From Eubacterium sp. (GTDB taxonomy: Bacteria > Bacillota > Clostridia > Lachnospirales > Lachnospiraceae): a stretch of DNA of 42,293 nucleotides. This document shows positions 1 through 8,592 of this stretch, in pieces. A program made the translations under genes and the position numbers. Under the pieces are notes generated by a model, which did no database searches, had not been told where the DNA came from, and saw only the letters and a list, made by a program, of their open reading frames with translations. Numbering within the stretch: the stretch's first letter is position 1; every line of letters starts with the position of its first letter. The DNA is taken from positions 1 through 42,293 of the forward strand of contig JAFUDC010000119.1 in the NCBI GenBank assembly GCA_017459345.1, read 5' to 3'.

Positions 1-127
1 ATATGGGTTATTTTAAGTCATCGGAGATAATTTTGCAATACGATACCTGCATGAAAGTTATCTGCATAAAAGTGTCTCTGTCATCAAATACTAAGAGAGC
101 TTAACGATGACAGGAAGGAGACCACCT

Positions 128-670
128 ATGAAAGCAACCGGGATAGTTCGTAAGATAGATGACCTGGGAAGGGTCGTCATACCCAAGGAAATCAGAAAAA
201 CACTCAAGGTAAAAGAAGGCATGCCGCTGGAAATATTCACGGACCAGCAGGGAGATATCGTATTAAGAAAATATCTGCCTTTTACCGGGTATACATCTAT
301 TGCCAGGGAATACGCTGAGGCAATCCTTAATCAGACAGGTATTGCAGTGGTAATTACCGACCGTGAAAAAATCATTGCAGCAGCTGGCTGTAAAAAGAGC
401 ATTTCAGAGGGCGGGAAAATCAGCAGGCGGCTGGAGAAGCTTCTTGATGACCGGGATGAAAGACTCCCTTCCTCGGAAAGAAAAGGTCTGGTACCGGTAG
501 TGGAGGGGATGGAAGCGGGAAGCCGGATTTACAGTCTTATCCGGAGCGGAGGGGAGATACTGGGGGCAGTCCTGCTGCTGACAAGGGATGCTGTGAAAAT
601 ACCGGGTGAGTCGGAAAGGAAGCTTACGGAAGTGGCAGCAGATTTCCTGGGCCGGCAGGCAGGAATTTAG
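128..670 (+). CDS. spoVT: Stage V sporulation protein T (AbrB-family regulator)
   Basis: Forespore transcription regulator that modulates SigmaG-dependent genes. The 180-aa protein has an N-terminal AbrB swapped-hairpin DNA-binding domain (residues 1-50, MKATGIVRKIDDLGRVVIPK, near-invariant in SpoVT) followed by a GAF-like domain (about 55-178). Length matches the roughly 178 aa of Bacillus SpoVT. I chose ATG 128 because AAGGAG lies about 8 nt upstream; an in-frame ATG at 107 has no comparable ribosome site and would add seven atypical residues. It stops with TAG, which matters for the ileS question below. It stands alone on the plus strand, convergent with hup-rqcP. Confidence 0.95.
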   Translation: MKATGIVRKIDDLGRVVIPKEIRKTLKVKEGMPLEIFTDQQGDIVLRKYLPFTGYTSIAREYAEAILNQTGIAVVITDREKIIAAAGCKKSISEGGKISRRLEKLLDDRDERLPSSERKGLVPVVEGMEAGSRIYSLIRSGGEILGAVLLLTRDAVKIPGESERKLTEVAADFLGRQAGI

Positions 671-721
671 CAAGACGATAAAGCGGCCGGCGGCTTGTTT
701 TGTTGTTCGAATTCCCGGATG

Positions 722-762
722 AAAAAAGAGCTGCTCCAGATTATAAATACCGGAACAGCTCT
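722..762 (-). terminator. Rho-independent terminator of hup-rqcP
   Basis: On the minus strand AGAGCTG pairs with CAGCTCT (arms 756-762 and 727-733), extended by TCC/GGA after one mismatch, and is followed by a run of T (A at 722-727 on the plus strand). The ascending arm contains the last codons and the stop of rqcP, so gene end and terminator overlap. It could also stop plus-strand transcription from spoVT, though the T-run on that side is farther away. Confidence 0.75.
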
Positions 763-980
763 CTTGCTTCATCTTTTTTTGCAGTATCTTTAATGTCCAG
801 GACTTCAGCCTTCACACTTCTGTTGCCAAACTGAATCTCCAGAACATCACCTGTCTTGACAGCCTGGCTGGCCTTGGCAACTTTGCCGTTGACCATCACT
901 CTGCCTGCGTCACAGGCCTCATTGGCGACCGTACGTCTTTTGATGAGTCGGGACACTTTAAGAAACTTGTCAAGACGCAT
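741..980 (-). CDS. rqcP: S4-domain RNA-binding protein RqcP (YabO)
   Basis: A 79-aa single S4 domain protein (MRLDKFLKVSRLIKRRTVAN...) of the Hsp15/YabO family. In Firmicutes RqcP works with RqcH in ribosome-associated quality control, stabilising C-terminal alanine tailing on stalled 50S subunits; that role is family knowledge. Basic residues in RLIKRRT and the GRVMVNG turn are the usual S4 RNA contacts. Start is ATG at 980: an upstream in-frame GTG at 989 is part of the AGGAGGTG ribosome site itself. It lies 26 nt downstream of hup, and the pair is probably co-transcribed. Confidence 0.9.
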   Translation of the reverse strand: MRLDKFLKVSRLIKRRTVANEACDAGRVMVNGKVAKASQAVKTGDVLEIQFGNRSVKAEVLDIKDTAKKDEARELFRYL

Positions 981-1006
981 ACAAATCACCTCCTGAATGG
1001 ACAGGA

Positions 1007-1282
1007 TTAGTTATTCACTTTGTCCTTTAAAGCCTTCATTGCCTTAAACTTAGGAGCCTTGGAAGCGGCGATGGTGATTGTCTCTTTTGTTCTGGGGTTG
1101 ATACCCTGACGCTCTGCACGCTCGGAAATCTCAAAAGTGCCGAAGCCTGCCAGCTGAACCTTGCCGCCCTTGCTGAGCTCATCACCTACAACATCGATAA
1201 ATGCTTTCAAAGCCTTATCGGAATCGGTCTTGGATAACTGTGTCTTCTCTGCGATAGCAGCTACTAATTCTGCTTTATTCAT
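1007..1282 (-). CDS. hup: HU family DNA-binding protein
   Basis: Nucleoid protein of 91 aa, the exact usual HU length. It shows the MNKAELVAAIAEKTQLSK start, the GFGTFEISERAERQGINPRT segment (the DNA-inserting arm around GINPRT) and a C-terminal helix. Start chosen at ATG 1282, 8 nt after AGGAGG; another ATG two codons upstream is too close to the ribosome site. First gene of hup-rqcP, with a good SigmaA promoter at 1341-1369. Confidence 0.95.
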   Translation of the reverse strand: MNKAELVAAIAEKTQLSKTDSDKALKAFIDVVGDELSKGGKVQLAGFGTFEISERAERQGINPRTKETITIAASKAPKFKAMKALKDKVNN

Positions 1283-1340
1283 GCTCATTTCCTCCTTAAA
1301 ACTGAACAATAATTCTTGTACGTAAATATATGCTTTACTA

Positions 1341-1369
1341 TTTATAACGGTTAAAAGCGCTTTTGTCAA
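1341..1369 (-). promoter_or_regulatory. SigmaA promoter of hup
   Basis: Read on the minus strand: TTGACA (1364-1369), exactly 17 bp, TATAAA (1341-1346). A perfect -35, optimal spacing and a five-of-six -10 fit the high expression expected for HU. The transcript would begin about 50 nt before the start codon. Confidence 0.8.
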
Positions 1370-1479
1370 GCGGTTTTGGCAATTTGCTTATTCTTATCTT
1401 TAAACCCGGCCCTCCGGCATATAATACTGCCGGAAAACATATAATGAGGAAAAAGGTATCAGACTGGAATGAATAATAG

Positions 1480-1761
1480 ATGGAAGATCGAATCATCAAG
1501 GGGCATAAGATCAGCCTGTATAATCGGGAGACAGGGATGATCAGCGGAGTAAATGAGGTTATCTCCTTTGATCCGGGGGAGATTATCCTGGATACGGAGC
1601 TGGGGGTGCTTATGATCCATGGGGAAGACCTTCACGTGACAAAGCTGATGGTGGAAAAGGGGGAGGTAGAGCTTTCCGGCAGTGTGGACAGTATGACCTA
1701 TACTGCAGGCGGTCCTTCCGGAGAAAACAGAGGCGGATTAATAAGGAGACTATTTGGCTGA
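1480..1761 (+). CDS. yabP: Sporulation protein YabP
   Basis: 93-aa YabP/YqfC-family protein of the mother cell. The typical body is visible (GHKISLYNRETGMISGVNEV... GVLMIHGEDLHVTKLMVEKG...). YabP and YabQ are SigmaE-dependent in Bacillus, and YabQ is needed for cortex formation. The C-terminus carries an unusual Gly/Ser/Arg stretch (TAGGPSGENRGGLIRR). The ribosome site is weak. The upstream TCCGGCATATAATA at 1411-1424 recurs upstream of spoIID and may contain a SigmaE -10. Overlaps yabQ by 8 nt. Confidence 0.92.
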   Translation: MEDRIIKGHKISLYNRETGMISGVNEVISFDPGEIILDTELGVLMIHGEDLHVTKLMVEKGEVELSGSVDSMTYTAGGPSGENRGGLIRRLFG

Positions 1762-2197
1762 GATAAATGGCGAGATTTTCATCCAGCTTAAGAATGCCCT
1801 CTGTTTTATGTGCTTTGGAGCGGCATCCGCTTTCTGCAGCGATGTCCTTGGGGTCTGGCGCCGGAGATGCCCGGGAGGCAGGCTCAGGGTTCATCTTCAG
1901 GATATCCTCTTTGTCTGGCTGCTTAGCGGGACATTTTTTGCCTTGCTGCTTAAGTATAACCATGGGCAGTTCCGCCTCTATTTTCTTCTTAGTATGGTTT
2001 GTGGTGCCCTCCTTTATCGGCTGCTTTTTGAAACCCTAACCGTCAAAATCCTGGAAAAGATTGTCCTTTTCCTCTGCCTCCTGACCGGTTTTTTTGCAGG
2101 GCTTTTCCTCTCTCCTGTAAAAAAAATCACATTTTCTATGGCAAAGTCATTGAAAAATATACGAAGAACCGTTAAAATAGTGAAAAGCAGGTTCTGA
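1754..2197 (+). CDS. yabQ: Spore cortex biosynthesis protein YabQ
   Basis: 147-aa membrane protein with about four hydrophobic segments (around residues 15-30, 48-66, 72-90 and 98-118) and a basic C-terminus. YabQ localises to the outer forespore membrane in the Bacillus model and is required for cortex assembly. Start is a TTG at 1754, with AAGGAG at 1743-1748; it overlaps the yabP stop, indicating translational coupling. Directly followed by divIC. Confidence 0.88.
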   Translation: MAEINGEIFIQLKNALCFMCFGAASAFCSDVLGVWRRRCPGGRLRVHLQDILFVWLLSGTFFALLLKYNHGQFRLYFLLSMVCGALLYRLLFETLTVKILEKIVLFLCLLTGFFAGLFLSPVKKITFSMAKSLKNIRRTVKIVKSRF

Positions 2198-2209
2198 CAG
2201 AGGTGTCTT

Positions 2210-2620
2210 ATGAAAAAGAAAAAGAAGAACAGTAAGCAGTTTAATCAAAAGTTTAAAAAGCAGTTTTTTACCAAAAAGTCTGCCGTCGTCATTATACTTA
2301 CCCTTGTTATCGTTGCCTTTCTTGGTTTTGGTCTGATGCAGCAGAACAAACATGCAGCCAGGTACCAGGAGGCCATACAGGAGCTGTCCTCTGAGGTGGA
2401 GAGTCTGGAAGACCAGAACAAGTCCCTTGAGGAGGAAAAGGATAATATGGATTCCGAGGAGTTCAAGGAGCGGATGGCCAGGGAGAAGCTGGGTCTGATT
2501 GATAATGATGAGTATGCGGTCAGGGAGGCGGAAGGAGAGGAAGAAGCTTCCAATCCGGCCGGCGGGGATACTGAGACAGTCGGTCAGAATGAGGCGGACG
2601 ACGGTGATGATTCAGAATGA
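2210..2620 (+). CDS. divIC: Septum formation initiator DivIC/FtsB family
   Basis: 136-aa bitopic membrane protein. A lysine-rich cytoplasmic head (residues 1-23), one transmembrane segment (about 24-45), a coiled coil (about 50-90, with heptad LSSEVESLEDQNKSLEEEKD) and the family end motif AREKLGLIDNDEY are present. DivIC/FtsB links FtsL and DivIB/FtsQ in the divisome. The last 30 residues are an acidic tail (Glu/Asp/Gly), unusual in length and probably disordered. Place after yabQ is standard in Clostridia. Confidence 0.88.
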   Translation: MKKKKKNSKQFNQKFKKQFFTKKSAVVIILTLVIVAFLGFGLMQQNKHAARYQEAIQELSSEVESLEDQNKSLEEEKDNMDSEEFKERMAREKLGLIDNDEYAVREAEGEEEASNPAGGDTETVGQNEADDGDDSE

Positions 2621-2664
2621 TGCCGAAAGTCTTAAAAGTGTTTTGAATCCCGCCGAAAAACATG

Positions 2665-2693
2665 TTGACAACTGATGCTAAAAATGATAAGAT
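2665..2693 (+). promoter_or_regulatory. SigmaA promoter of tRNA-Met
   Basis: TTGACA at 2665-2670, a 17-bp spacer and TAAGAT at 2688-2693. The predicted start near 2700 leaves a leader of about 10 nt before the tRNA, as expected for a stable RNA promoter. Confidence 0.8.
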
Positions 2694-2709
2694 TGCGGAT
2701 GTTGAGTCT

Positions 2710-2783
2710 GGCGGGATAGCTCAGTTGGCTAGAGCACACGGTTCATACCCGTGGTGTCGCTGGTTCAAATCCAGTTCCCGCTA
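2710..2783 (+). tRNA. tRNA-Met (CAT), elongator type
   Basis: Cloverleaf read by eye: acceptor GGCGGGA/TCCCGCT, D-arm GCTC...GAGC, anticodon stem CACGG/CCGTG with loop TTCATAC (anticodon CAT), T-arm CTGGTTCAAATCCAG, discriminator A, no encoded CCA. The anticodon stem lacks the three G-C pairs of initiator tRNA and the sequence resembles Bacillus elongator tRNA-Met. A CAT tRNA could also be the Ile2 species modified by TilS (tilS lies 1.5 kb away), but the acceptor stem argues for Met. Confidence 0.92.
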
Positions 2784-2791
2784 CTTTACTT

Positions 2792-2820
2792 AAGGCCCTT
2801 ATCCCGGGGCCTTTTTCTTT
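2792..2820 (+). terminator. Rho-independent terminator after tRNA-Met
   Basis: AAGGCCC (2792-2798) pairs with GGGCCTT (2807-2813), followed by a T-rich run. It closes the single-gene tRNA unit. Confidence 0.85.
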
Positions 2821-2911
2821 TTCTTCCATTCAGCGGATTCGACAGGTTAGTATGCTCCTGTCTTTTATAATGACTGCAGGATAATCGAAAAATCCGGATG
2901 GAGGTATGGTA

Positions 2912-4291
2912 ATGAAAAGCAGAACCGGCTTAATCGCAGATTGGAGCATGACAGAGGACCTGCGGCTCTACCGGGATGCCATTGAGCGTCTGATCAGGAT
3001 CAGCGGAGAACAAAGCTTTAAGCAGGAGGAGGATGACCGCTTTATCACGGACAGTCTGATCCGGGATGTCTGTAAAAAATGTCCCAGATTCAGGGACTGT
3101 TTCGGGGAGGAAGGGGAGACTCTGGATGAAATCCGCTTCTTAAGCCGGCTTCTGATGAAAGAAGGCCGGGTCTCCCGGGAAGATGTCTCTCCCGGTTTTC
3201 GCAGAAAATGTATCTACTTTGCGTCCATAATGGAAGAAATGTTCTGGCTGGGCCGACTTGCCTACCAGAACCGCTGCTGGGTAAGGAAGATGGATTTCTT
3301 AAAGAAGGCAGTCAATAATGAACTGACCTCCAGTGTAGAGCTTCTGGATCAATGCATAGGCAGGATGGAGAGCCCCCGGTTTTTTGGTCCCGGCAAGATC
3401 CTTGGAATCAGGCGTAAGCTGCTTCGTGAGGGAGCTTACCTGCGCCGCATCAGGGCTCTTACCGGGAAGGAAGGGACACTCACCGTCTATCTGGACCTGA
3501 GGCTTTTTTGGACAGGCAAAAGGAAAGGGCTGGAAGAGATAGTATCTGACAGTTGTGATCGGAGAATGTCCTGCCAATGCAGGGATCCCTGGATTCCCCC
3601 GGGCAGTCGTAAGCTGCAGTTTGTTGAGGAGGCACCCTTTCATGTCAGCTTCGGGGAGGCACATGCAAGCAGGAAGGGAGAAGGAATCTGCGGAGATACA
3701 TTTTCCTGTATCCAGCCGGGACAGCAGCTGATCCTCAGTCTGGCAGACGGGATGGGGTCAGGACAGGAGGCCTTTGAGAGCAGCAGCAGATTGATTGAGG
3801 CCTTTGAGGGTATGATTCTGGCCGGAATGCCTGAGGAAGAGGCTCTGCATCTTCTGCATGCCGTCATGCTCCTGGAATCCGGAGAAGGGCAGCCCGCCCT
3901 GGATATAGCGGCGGTTTCCCTGCGCAGCGGCCTGGTCAGGTTTTTTGCTGCAGGTGGTGCGGCGGTATTTGTTCTAAGAGGCGGCCAGGTGGAGCGGATC
4001 TGTCAAAACAGCATTCCTCTTGGCTATCTGGATGAATCAGAAGCCGCAGTCACCAGCAGGAAGCTCTATGATGGAGATATGATTGTGATGGTGTCCGATG
4101 GCATGCTGACTTTTGAGAATGACCCGGAAAAAGGACTTAGCATGGAGAACATTCTGCTTGGTATCCATACGAAGAATGCCCAGACCTTCGCAGATCTGCT
4201 GCTGAAAGCGGTTCCCGCTGGCGTGGATGGGTACGAGGATGACCGCACAGTGCTGGTTGCAGTACTGTGGGAGAAGGAACATAGGAAATAA
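2912..4291 (+). CDS. spoIIE: SpoIIE-type PP2C phosphatase without a membrane domain
   Basis: 459-aa protein whose C-terminal half (about residue 240 on) is the SpoIIE PP2C domain: FHVSFGEAHASRKGEGICGD, LSLADGMGSGQEA (metal-binding Asp), VSDGMLTF and the terminal GYEDDRTVLVAVL. SpoIIE dephosphorylates SpoIIAA to release SigmaF in the forespore. The middle part carries a cysteine pair (CKKCPRFRDCF) seen in SpoIIE regulatory regions. Bacillus SpoIIE is over 800 aa with ten N-terminal membrane spans; none is present here and no fragment is visible upstream, where a tRNA and terminator lie. Start at ATG 2912, 7 nt after GGAGG. Confidence 0.82.
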   Translation: MKSRTGLIADWSMTEDLRLYRDAIERLIRISGEQSFKQEEDDRFITDSLIRDVCKKCPRFRDCFGEEGETLDEIRFLSRLLMKEGRVSREDVSPGFRRKCIYFASIMEEMFWLGRLAYQNRCWVRKMDFLKKAVNNELTSSVELLDQCIGRMESPRFFGPGKILGIRRKLLREGAYLRRIRALTGKEGTLTVYLDLRLFWTGKRKGLEEIVSDSCDRRMSCQCRDPWIPPGSRKLQFVEEAPFHVSFGEAHASRKGEGICGDTFSCIQPGQQLILSLADGMGSGQEAFESSSRLIEAFEGMILAGMPEEEALHLLHAVMLLESGEGQPALDIAAVSLRSGLVRFFAAGGAAVFVLRGGQVERICQNSIPLGYLDESEAAVTSRKLYDGDMIVMVSDGMLTFENDPEKGLSMENILLGIHTKNAQTFADLLLKAVPAGVDGYEDDRTVLVAVLWEKEHRK

Positions 4292-4293
4292 TC

Positions 4294-5769
4294 ATGTTAT
4301 GGAATAAACTGGATCAGTATGTTAACCGATATGGTCTGCTGGATGAGACAGACCGGATTATCATGGGTCTGTCCGGCGGGGCAGACTCGGTCTGCCTGGC
4401 AAGATATCTCATCAGAGAATGCGGCAGACGGGATATCAGCCTTGAGGCGGTGCATATAAACCACATGCTCAGGGGGAGTGAGGCTGACAGAGACGAACAT
4501 TTTGTACAGGATTTCTGTGAAAAATGGAAGATTCCTCTTCATATTTTCCGCAGGGATATCCGGCGGATCAGTCAGAAGGACAAGATCTCTCTTGAAGAAG
4601 CCGGCAGACGGGAACGTTACGCCTGCTTCCGGCAGGTCATGGGGCTTGGGGGAGTCAGAAGCCGGCTTGCGGTGGCCCATCATGCCGATGACCAGGCAGA
4701 AACTATTCTCTTCCGCATGATAAGAGGAACGGGACCTAAGGGGCTGGCTGGCATGTATCCCCTGAAAGGAGATCTGATCCGTCCCCTGCTGGGGTTAAGA
4801 AAGCAGGAGATCCGGGATATCCTTTCCGCCCTGGGGCAGAATTATGTGGAGGATAGCAGCAACCTGGATACGGTCTATGCCAGAAATTATATCCGGCACC
4901 AGCTGGTCGGAAAAATGGAACAGATCAATCCTCAGGCTGTAGACCACCTCTGCAGTCTGGCTGCCATGCAGGCAGATCTGCTTAGGATGGCGGAAGCCGC
5001 TGTTTCGTCCGGCTTTGAGAGGACTGTCCATAAAGTACAAAACGGAATTCTGATTGACGAAAAAGAAATCTGCAGACTGGACCCTTACTGCCGACAGGAG
5101 GTCTTAAGAAGAGCCCTTTTTATGGCGGCGGGCCAGGAGAAAGACATAACATCTGTTCATATAGATCAGCTTAAGGCCCTCCTTGATCGTCCTGCCGGCA
5201 GACAGATGGATTTCCCTTATGCTATCCGGGCAATCCGGATCAGCGGCGGAATCCTGCTTTGTTCTGCCAAAGATCCGGGAATTAATCCGGGCTCTCCCGG
5301 GACCAGTCTGCTGACTTTTCCCGGTCAGAATATGAAAGCAGGCAGCTGCCTGCTGACAGATCAGGATATGTACAGGGAGATCATCCTTCCGGAATACCGG
5401 GAGGGACTCAGCTTCAGCCTGTACCCGGCTCCCGGATTTGAGCTCTGTTTTCGTTATATCGGGCTTCCTCCTGAGGATTTTGTAAAAAAGGATTGTGCGG
5501 CCTGCTTTGATTATGATAAAATAAACTGTAAAATCTGTTTAAGAACCCGGCGGGAGGGTGACTATTTTGTCATGGACCGGCAGGGGAGACATAAGAGTCT
5601 TCACCGGTATTATATTGACGAGAAGATTCCCAGGCAGGAAAGAGACCTGCGCTGGCTTCTGGCCTGTGATTCGCATGTTATCTGGATTCCCGGAAGAAGG
5701 ATCAGTCATTCTGTCCGGATTGGGGAGGACACTGTACATGCTCTGCAGGCAGAGATCAGAGCTTTTTGA
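4294..5769 (+). CDS. tilS: tRNA(Ile)-lysidine synthetase
   Basis: 491-aa TilS converts cytidine-34 to lysidine in the CAT tRNA-Ile2, so that AUA is read as isoleucine. The PP-loop motif SGGADS is at residues 27-32, followed by the typical VHINHMLRGSEADRDEHFV and AHHADDQAETILFRMIRGTG segments. A C-terminal TilS domain is present (RTRREGDYFV...; IPRQERDLRWLLA). It starts 2 nt after the spoIIE stop, suggesting coupled expression; spoIIE-tilS-hpt-ftsH is a common Firmicute order. Confidence 0.95.
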   Translation: MLWNKLDQYVNRYGLLDETDRIIMGLSGGADSVCLARYLIRECGRRDISLEAVHINHMLRGSEADRDEHFVQDFCEKWKIPLHIFRRDIRRISQKDKISLEEAGRRERYACFRQVMGLGGVRSRLAVAHHADDQAETILFRMIRGTGPKGLAGMYPLKGDLIRPLLGLRKQEIRDILSALGQNYVEDSSNLDTVYARNYIRHQLVGKMEQINPQAVDHLCSLAAMQADLLRMAEAAVSSGFERTVHKVQNGILIDEKEICRLDPYCRQEVLRRALFMAAGQEKDITSVHIDQLKALLDRPAGRQMDFPYAIRAIRISGGILLCSAKDPGINPGSPGTSLLTFPGQNMKAGSCLLTDQDMYREIILPEYREGLSFSLYPAPGFELCFRYIGLPPEDFVKKDCAACFDYDKINCKICLRTRREGDYFVMDRQGRHKSLHRYYIDEKIPRQERDLRWLLACDSHVIWIPGRRISHSVRIGEDTVHALQAEIRAF

Positions 5770-5872
5770 AAAAGGCGGTGGTTAAGGATCTCCTGATCAA
5801 AGCGGAGGATTCCTTCAGGGGACCGCAGGACAAGTCCGGGGGATATTATAAACGAAAGGCGAGGAAGATACT

Positions 5873-6406
5873 ATGGCAGATAAGATTTCGGTAATGATCA
5901 CAGAGGAAGACGTGAATGCAAAGATCAAAGAGCTTGGGGAACAGATCAGCAGAGATTACGAAGGCAGGCACCTGCACCTCATCTGCATTTTAAAGGGTGG
6001 TGTCTTTTTTACCTGTGAGCTGGCCAAGAGGATCACTGTGCCGGTTTCACTGGATTTTATGCAGGTTTCCAGCTACGGCAATGCCACCTCCTCTTCAGGC
6101 ATTGTGCGGATCATGAAGGATCTGGATGAATCTCTGGAGGGAGAGGATGTTTTGATTGTGGAGGATATCATTGATTCCGGCAAGACCCTCCACTATCTGA
6201 TTCCGGTGCTCATGCAGCGCAATCCCAGGAGCCTGAAGTTATGTGCGCTGCTGAATAAGCCGGACCGGAGGGAGGCTGATGTCACCATCGATTATCTGGG
6301 CTTTGATATTCCGGATGAGTTTGTGGTCGGCTACGGTCTGGATTATGCCCAGAAGTACAGAAATCTTCCCTTCATCGGGGTGGTAGAAGCATCAGGAGAT
6401 GAGTAA
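5873..6406 (+). CDS. hpt: Hypoxanthine phosphoribosyltransferase
   Basis: 177-aa purine-salvage enzyme joining hypoxanthine or guanine to PRPP. The PRPP-binding motif VLIVEDIIDSGKTL and the LHLICILKGGVFF loop are intact, and length is typical (about 180 aa). It is preceded by a GAGG ribosome site and a 103-nt spacer after tilS, and followed 32 nt later by ftsH. Confidence 0.95.
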   Translation: MADKISVMITEEDVNAKIKELGEQISRDYEGRHLHLICILKGGVFFTCELAKRITVPVSLDFMQVSSYGNATSSSGIVRIMKDLDESLEGEDVLIVEDIIDSGKTLHYLIPVLMQRNPRSLKLCALLNKPDRREADVTIDYLGFDIPDEFVVGYGLDYAQKYRNLPFIGVVEASGDE

Positions 6407-6438
6407 TCAGGCTGCCTGATGATAGAAAGGAGCAACAA

Positions 6439-8256
6439 TTGAATCGTAATTACAGGGGTGTCCTGGTGTTTTTGATTGTCCTGTTTGCTGTTTATGGGAT
6501 CTTAAGCTATTTTGGACAAAGAAGCCTCATGTCGGGGAGGGATTCCTACAGTTTTGAGGAGCTGACCCGGGATATCGGGGATAAGAAGGTAGTATCCCTC
6601 CAGATTCTCCAGAATGAAGAAGTACCGTCCGGTGCTGTCAATGTGGAGCTTACAGATGGATCAGAGAAACGGTTTTATGTGACCGATGTGAATGAAGTGC
6701 TGAAGCTGGCCAGGTCCAGTCAGCTTAACTACGCAGTCAGTGATATCAGCCGGACAGGCGGCATCATGACGACGGTGGTACCCTATGCGGTCATGCTTCT
6801 TGTCATGCTTCTGTTCATGTTTTTTATCATGAACAGGGCAGGTGGTGCCGGCGGCGGAAACCGGATGATGGATTTCGGTAAAAACCGTGCCCGGCTGCAC
6901 GATATGAATGATAAGAAGATAACCTTTAAGGAGGTTGCAGGTCTTCAGGAGGAAAAGGAAGAGTTAAAGGAAATCGTGGATTTCCTTAAGGAACCGGCAA
7001 AGTTTATCGATGTGGGAGCCCGCATACCCAAGGGTGTGCTTCTGGTAGGCCCTCCCGGCACAGGAAAAACATTGCTTGCCAAGGCAGTCGCCGGTGAGGC
7101 CAATGTCCCCTTCTTCAGTATTTCCGGTTCGGATTTTGTGGAGATGTTTGTGGGAGTTGGTGCTTCCAGGGTGCGGGATCTCTTTGAAGATGCCAAGCGG
7201 AATGCACCCTGCATCATATTCATTGATGAGATTGACGCTGTGGCCAGGCGAAGGGGAACCGGACTTGGCGGCGGTCACGATGAGAGAGAGCAGACTTTAA
7301 ACCAGCTTCTGGTGGAAATGGACGGCTTTGGTGTGAACGAGGGAATCATCGTCATGGCAGCCACAAACCGGGTAGACATCCTGGATCCCGCCATCCTGAG
7401 GCCGGGACGCTTTGACCGGAAGGTTGCCGTGGGCAACCCGGATGTAAAGGGCCGGGAGGAGATCTTAAAGGTTCACACCAGGGGCAAGCCCCTGGCGGAG
7501 GATGTGGATCTTCACCAGATCGCCAGAACAACACCGGGATTTTCCGGTGCAGATATAGAGAATCTGATGAACGAGGCAGCCATCCTGGCAGCCCGTGGCA
7601 GCCGGAAGTTTATCCAGATGGAGGACATCCGCAAGGCTTTCATCAAGGTGGGAATCGGTACTGAGAAGAAAAGCCGGGTAATCCCGGAAAGCGAGAGAAA
7701 GATCACCGCCTACCATGAGGCCGGGCATGCTATCCTCTTTCATGTGCTTCCCGATGTGGGACCGGTCTATACGGTTTCCATCATCCCCACCGGCGTGGGA
7801 GCTGCAGGCTATACCATGCCTATTCCCGAGGATGATAATGTATTCAACACCAGGAATAAGATGCTTCAGGATATCAAGGTTGGCATGGGAGGACGAATTG
7901 CTGAGGAACTGATCTTCGGTGATGTAACCACCGGAGCTTCTCAGGATATCAAAGGAGTGACCCAGACAGCCAGGGCCATGGTGACCAAATACGGCATGTC
8001 AGAGAGTCTTGGATTTATCAATTACGAGGAAAGCAGCGACGAAGTCTTCCTGGGCAGGGACCTGGGCCATGCCAGAAGTTTCAGTGAAGAAGTTGCCAGA
8101 CAGATTGATGCCGAGGTCAAGCGGATCGTGGATGAGTGTTATGCGGACGCAAGAAGAATCATCACAGACCATATGGATGTACTGCACCGCTGCGCAGACC
8201 TGCTGATCGAGAAGGAAAGGATCTCCAGGGAGGAGTTTGAAGGCCTCTTCGCCTGA
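6439..8256 (+). CDS. ftsH: ATP-dependent zinc metalloprotease FtsH
   Basis: 605-aa membrane AAA+ protease degrading misfolded membrane and regulatory proteins. Transmembrane segments lie at about residues 8-25 and 110-132, flanking an extracytoplasmic domain. Walker A GPPGTGKT is at 204-211, Walker B IIFIDEID at 259-266, the second region of homology at [20 protein letters not shown], and zinc site HEAGH at 426-430. Start is TTG 6439 with AAGGAG upstream. The C-terminal tail is short compared with Bacillus FtsH. Confidence 0.97.
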   Translation: MNRNYRGVLVFLIVLFAVYGILSYFGQRSLMSGRDSYSFEELTRDIGDKKVVSLQILQNEEVPSGAVNVELTDGSEKRFYVTDVNEVLKLARSSQLNYAVSDISRTGGIMTTVVPYAVMLLVMLLFMFFIMNRAGGAGGGNRMMDFGKNRARLHDMNDKKITFKEVAGLQEEKEELKEIVDFLKEPAKFIDVGARIPKGVLLVGPPGTGKTLLAKAVAGEANVPFFSISGSDFVEMFVGVGASRVRDLFEDAKRNAPCIIFIDEIDAVARRRGTGLGGGHDEREQTLNQLLVEMDGFGVNEGIIVMAATNRVDILDPAILRPGRFDRKVAVGNPDVKGREEILKVHTRGKPLAEDVDLHQIARTTPGFSGADIENLMNEAAILAARGSRKFIQMEDIRKAFIKVGIGTEKKSRVIPESERKITAYHEAGHAILFHVLPDVGPVYTVSIIPTGVGAAGYTMPIPEDDNVFNTRNKMLQDIKVGMGGRIAEELIFGDVTTGASQDIKGVTQTARAMVTKYGMSESLGFINYEESSDEVFLGRDLGHARSFSEEVARQIDAEVKRIVDECYADARRIITDHMDVLHRCADLLIEKERISREEFEGLFA

Positions 8257-8592
8257 TTGCTCCTTCTGAATCCCGGCACATTTCTTGTGAATTCAGGAAG
8301 ATAATTTGTTTTTTCTTCCTGTCAATTCTGCTGTCATCGATGTTTGTCGATACATTCTGCACAAAAATACTGAGTAAAAATGTGAATGTTTATGCACACT
8401 TATCAGCAGAATAATGTTATTATAATAGCGTAACCCCCCCAATACATTATATAGTTTTTGCTACAACCCAATAAGTAACAAAAATACCTTCTCCAAAAAG
8501 GATGACACCGCAAGGTGTCATCCTTTTTCCGTATGTCTATGTTTTGTAATAAAAAAGACAGCTGATCTGATTTGCCAGCTGCCTTCAGCGTG
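8257..8592. other. Intergenic gap after ftsH; possible small RNA
   Basis: No convincing gene. It holds a perfect TATAAT at 8421-8426 without a good -35, a run of seven C at about 8434-8440, and a strong bidirectional terminator at 8495-8528. A transcript from the TATAAT to the terminator would be about 95 nt, with a C-rich 5' end. This could be a small RNA or only the ftsH 3' end. Confidence 0.4.
8495..8528. terminator. Bidirectional terminator between ftsH and the SH3 gene
   Basis: A perfect 15-bp stem (AAAAAGGATGACACC paired with GGTGTCATCCTTTTT) and a GCAA tetraloop. T-runs appear on both strands, so it serves ftsH on the plus strand and the SH3 gene on the minus strand. Confidence 0.92.

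Noticed and set aside
2710..2783. tRNA-Ile2 (CAT) as partner of the nearby tilS
   Set aside because: Acceptor and anticodon stems resemble elongator tRNA-Met rather than Ile2.
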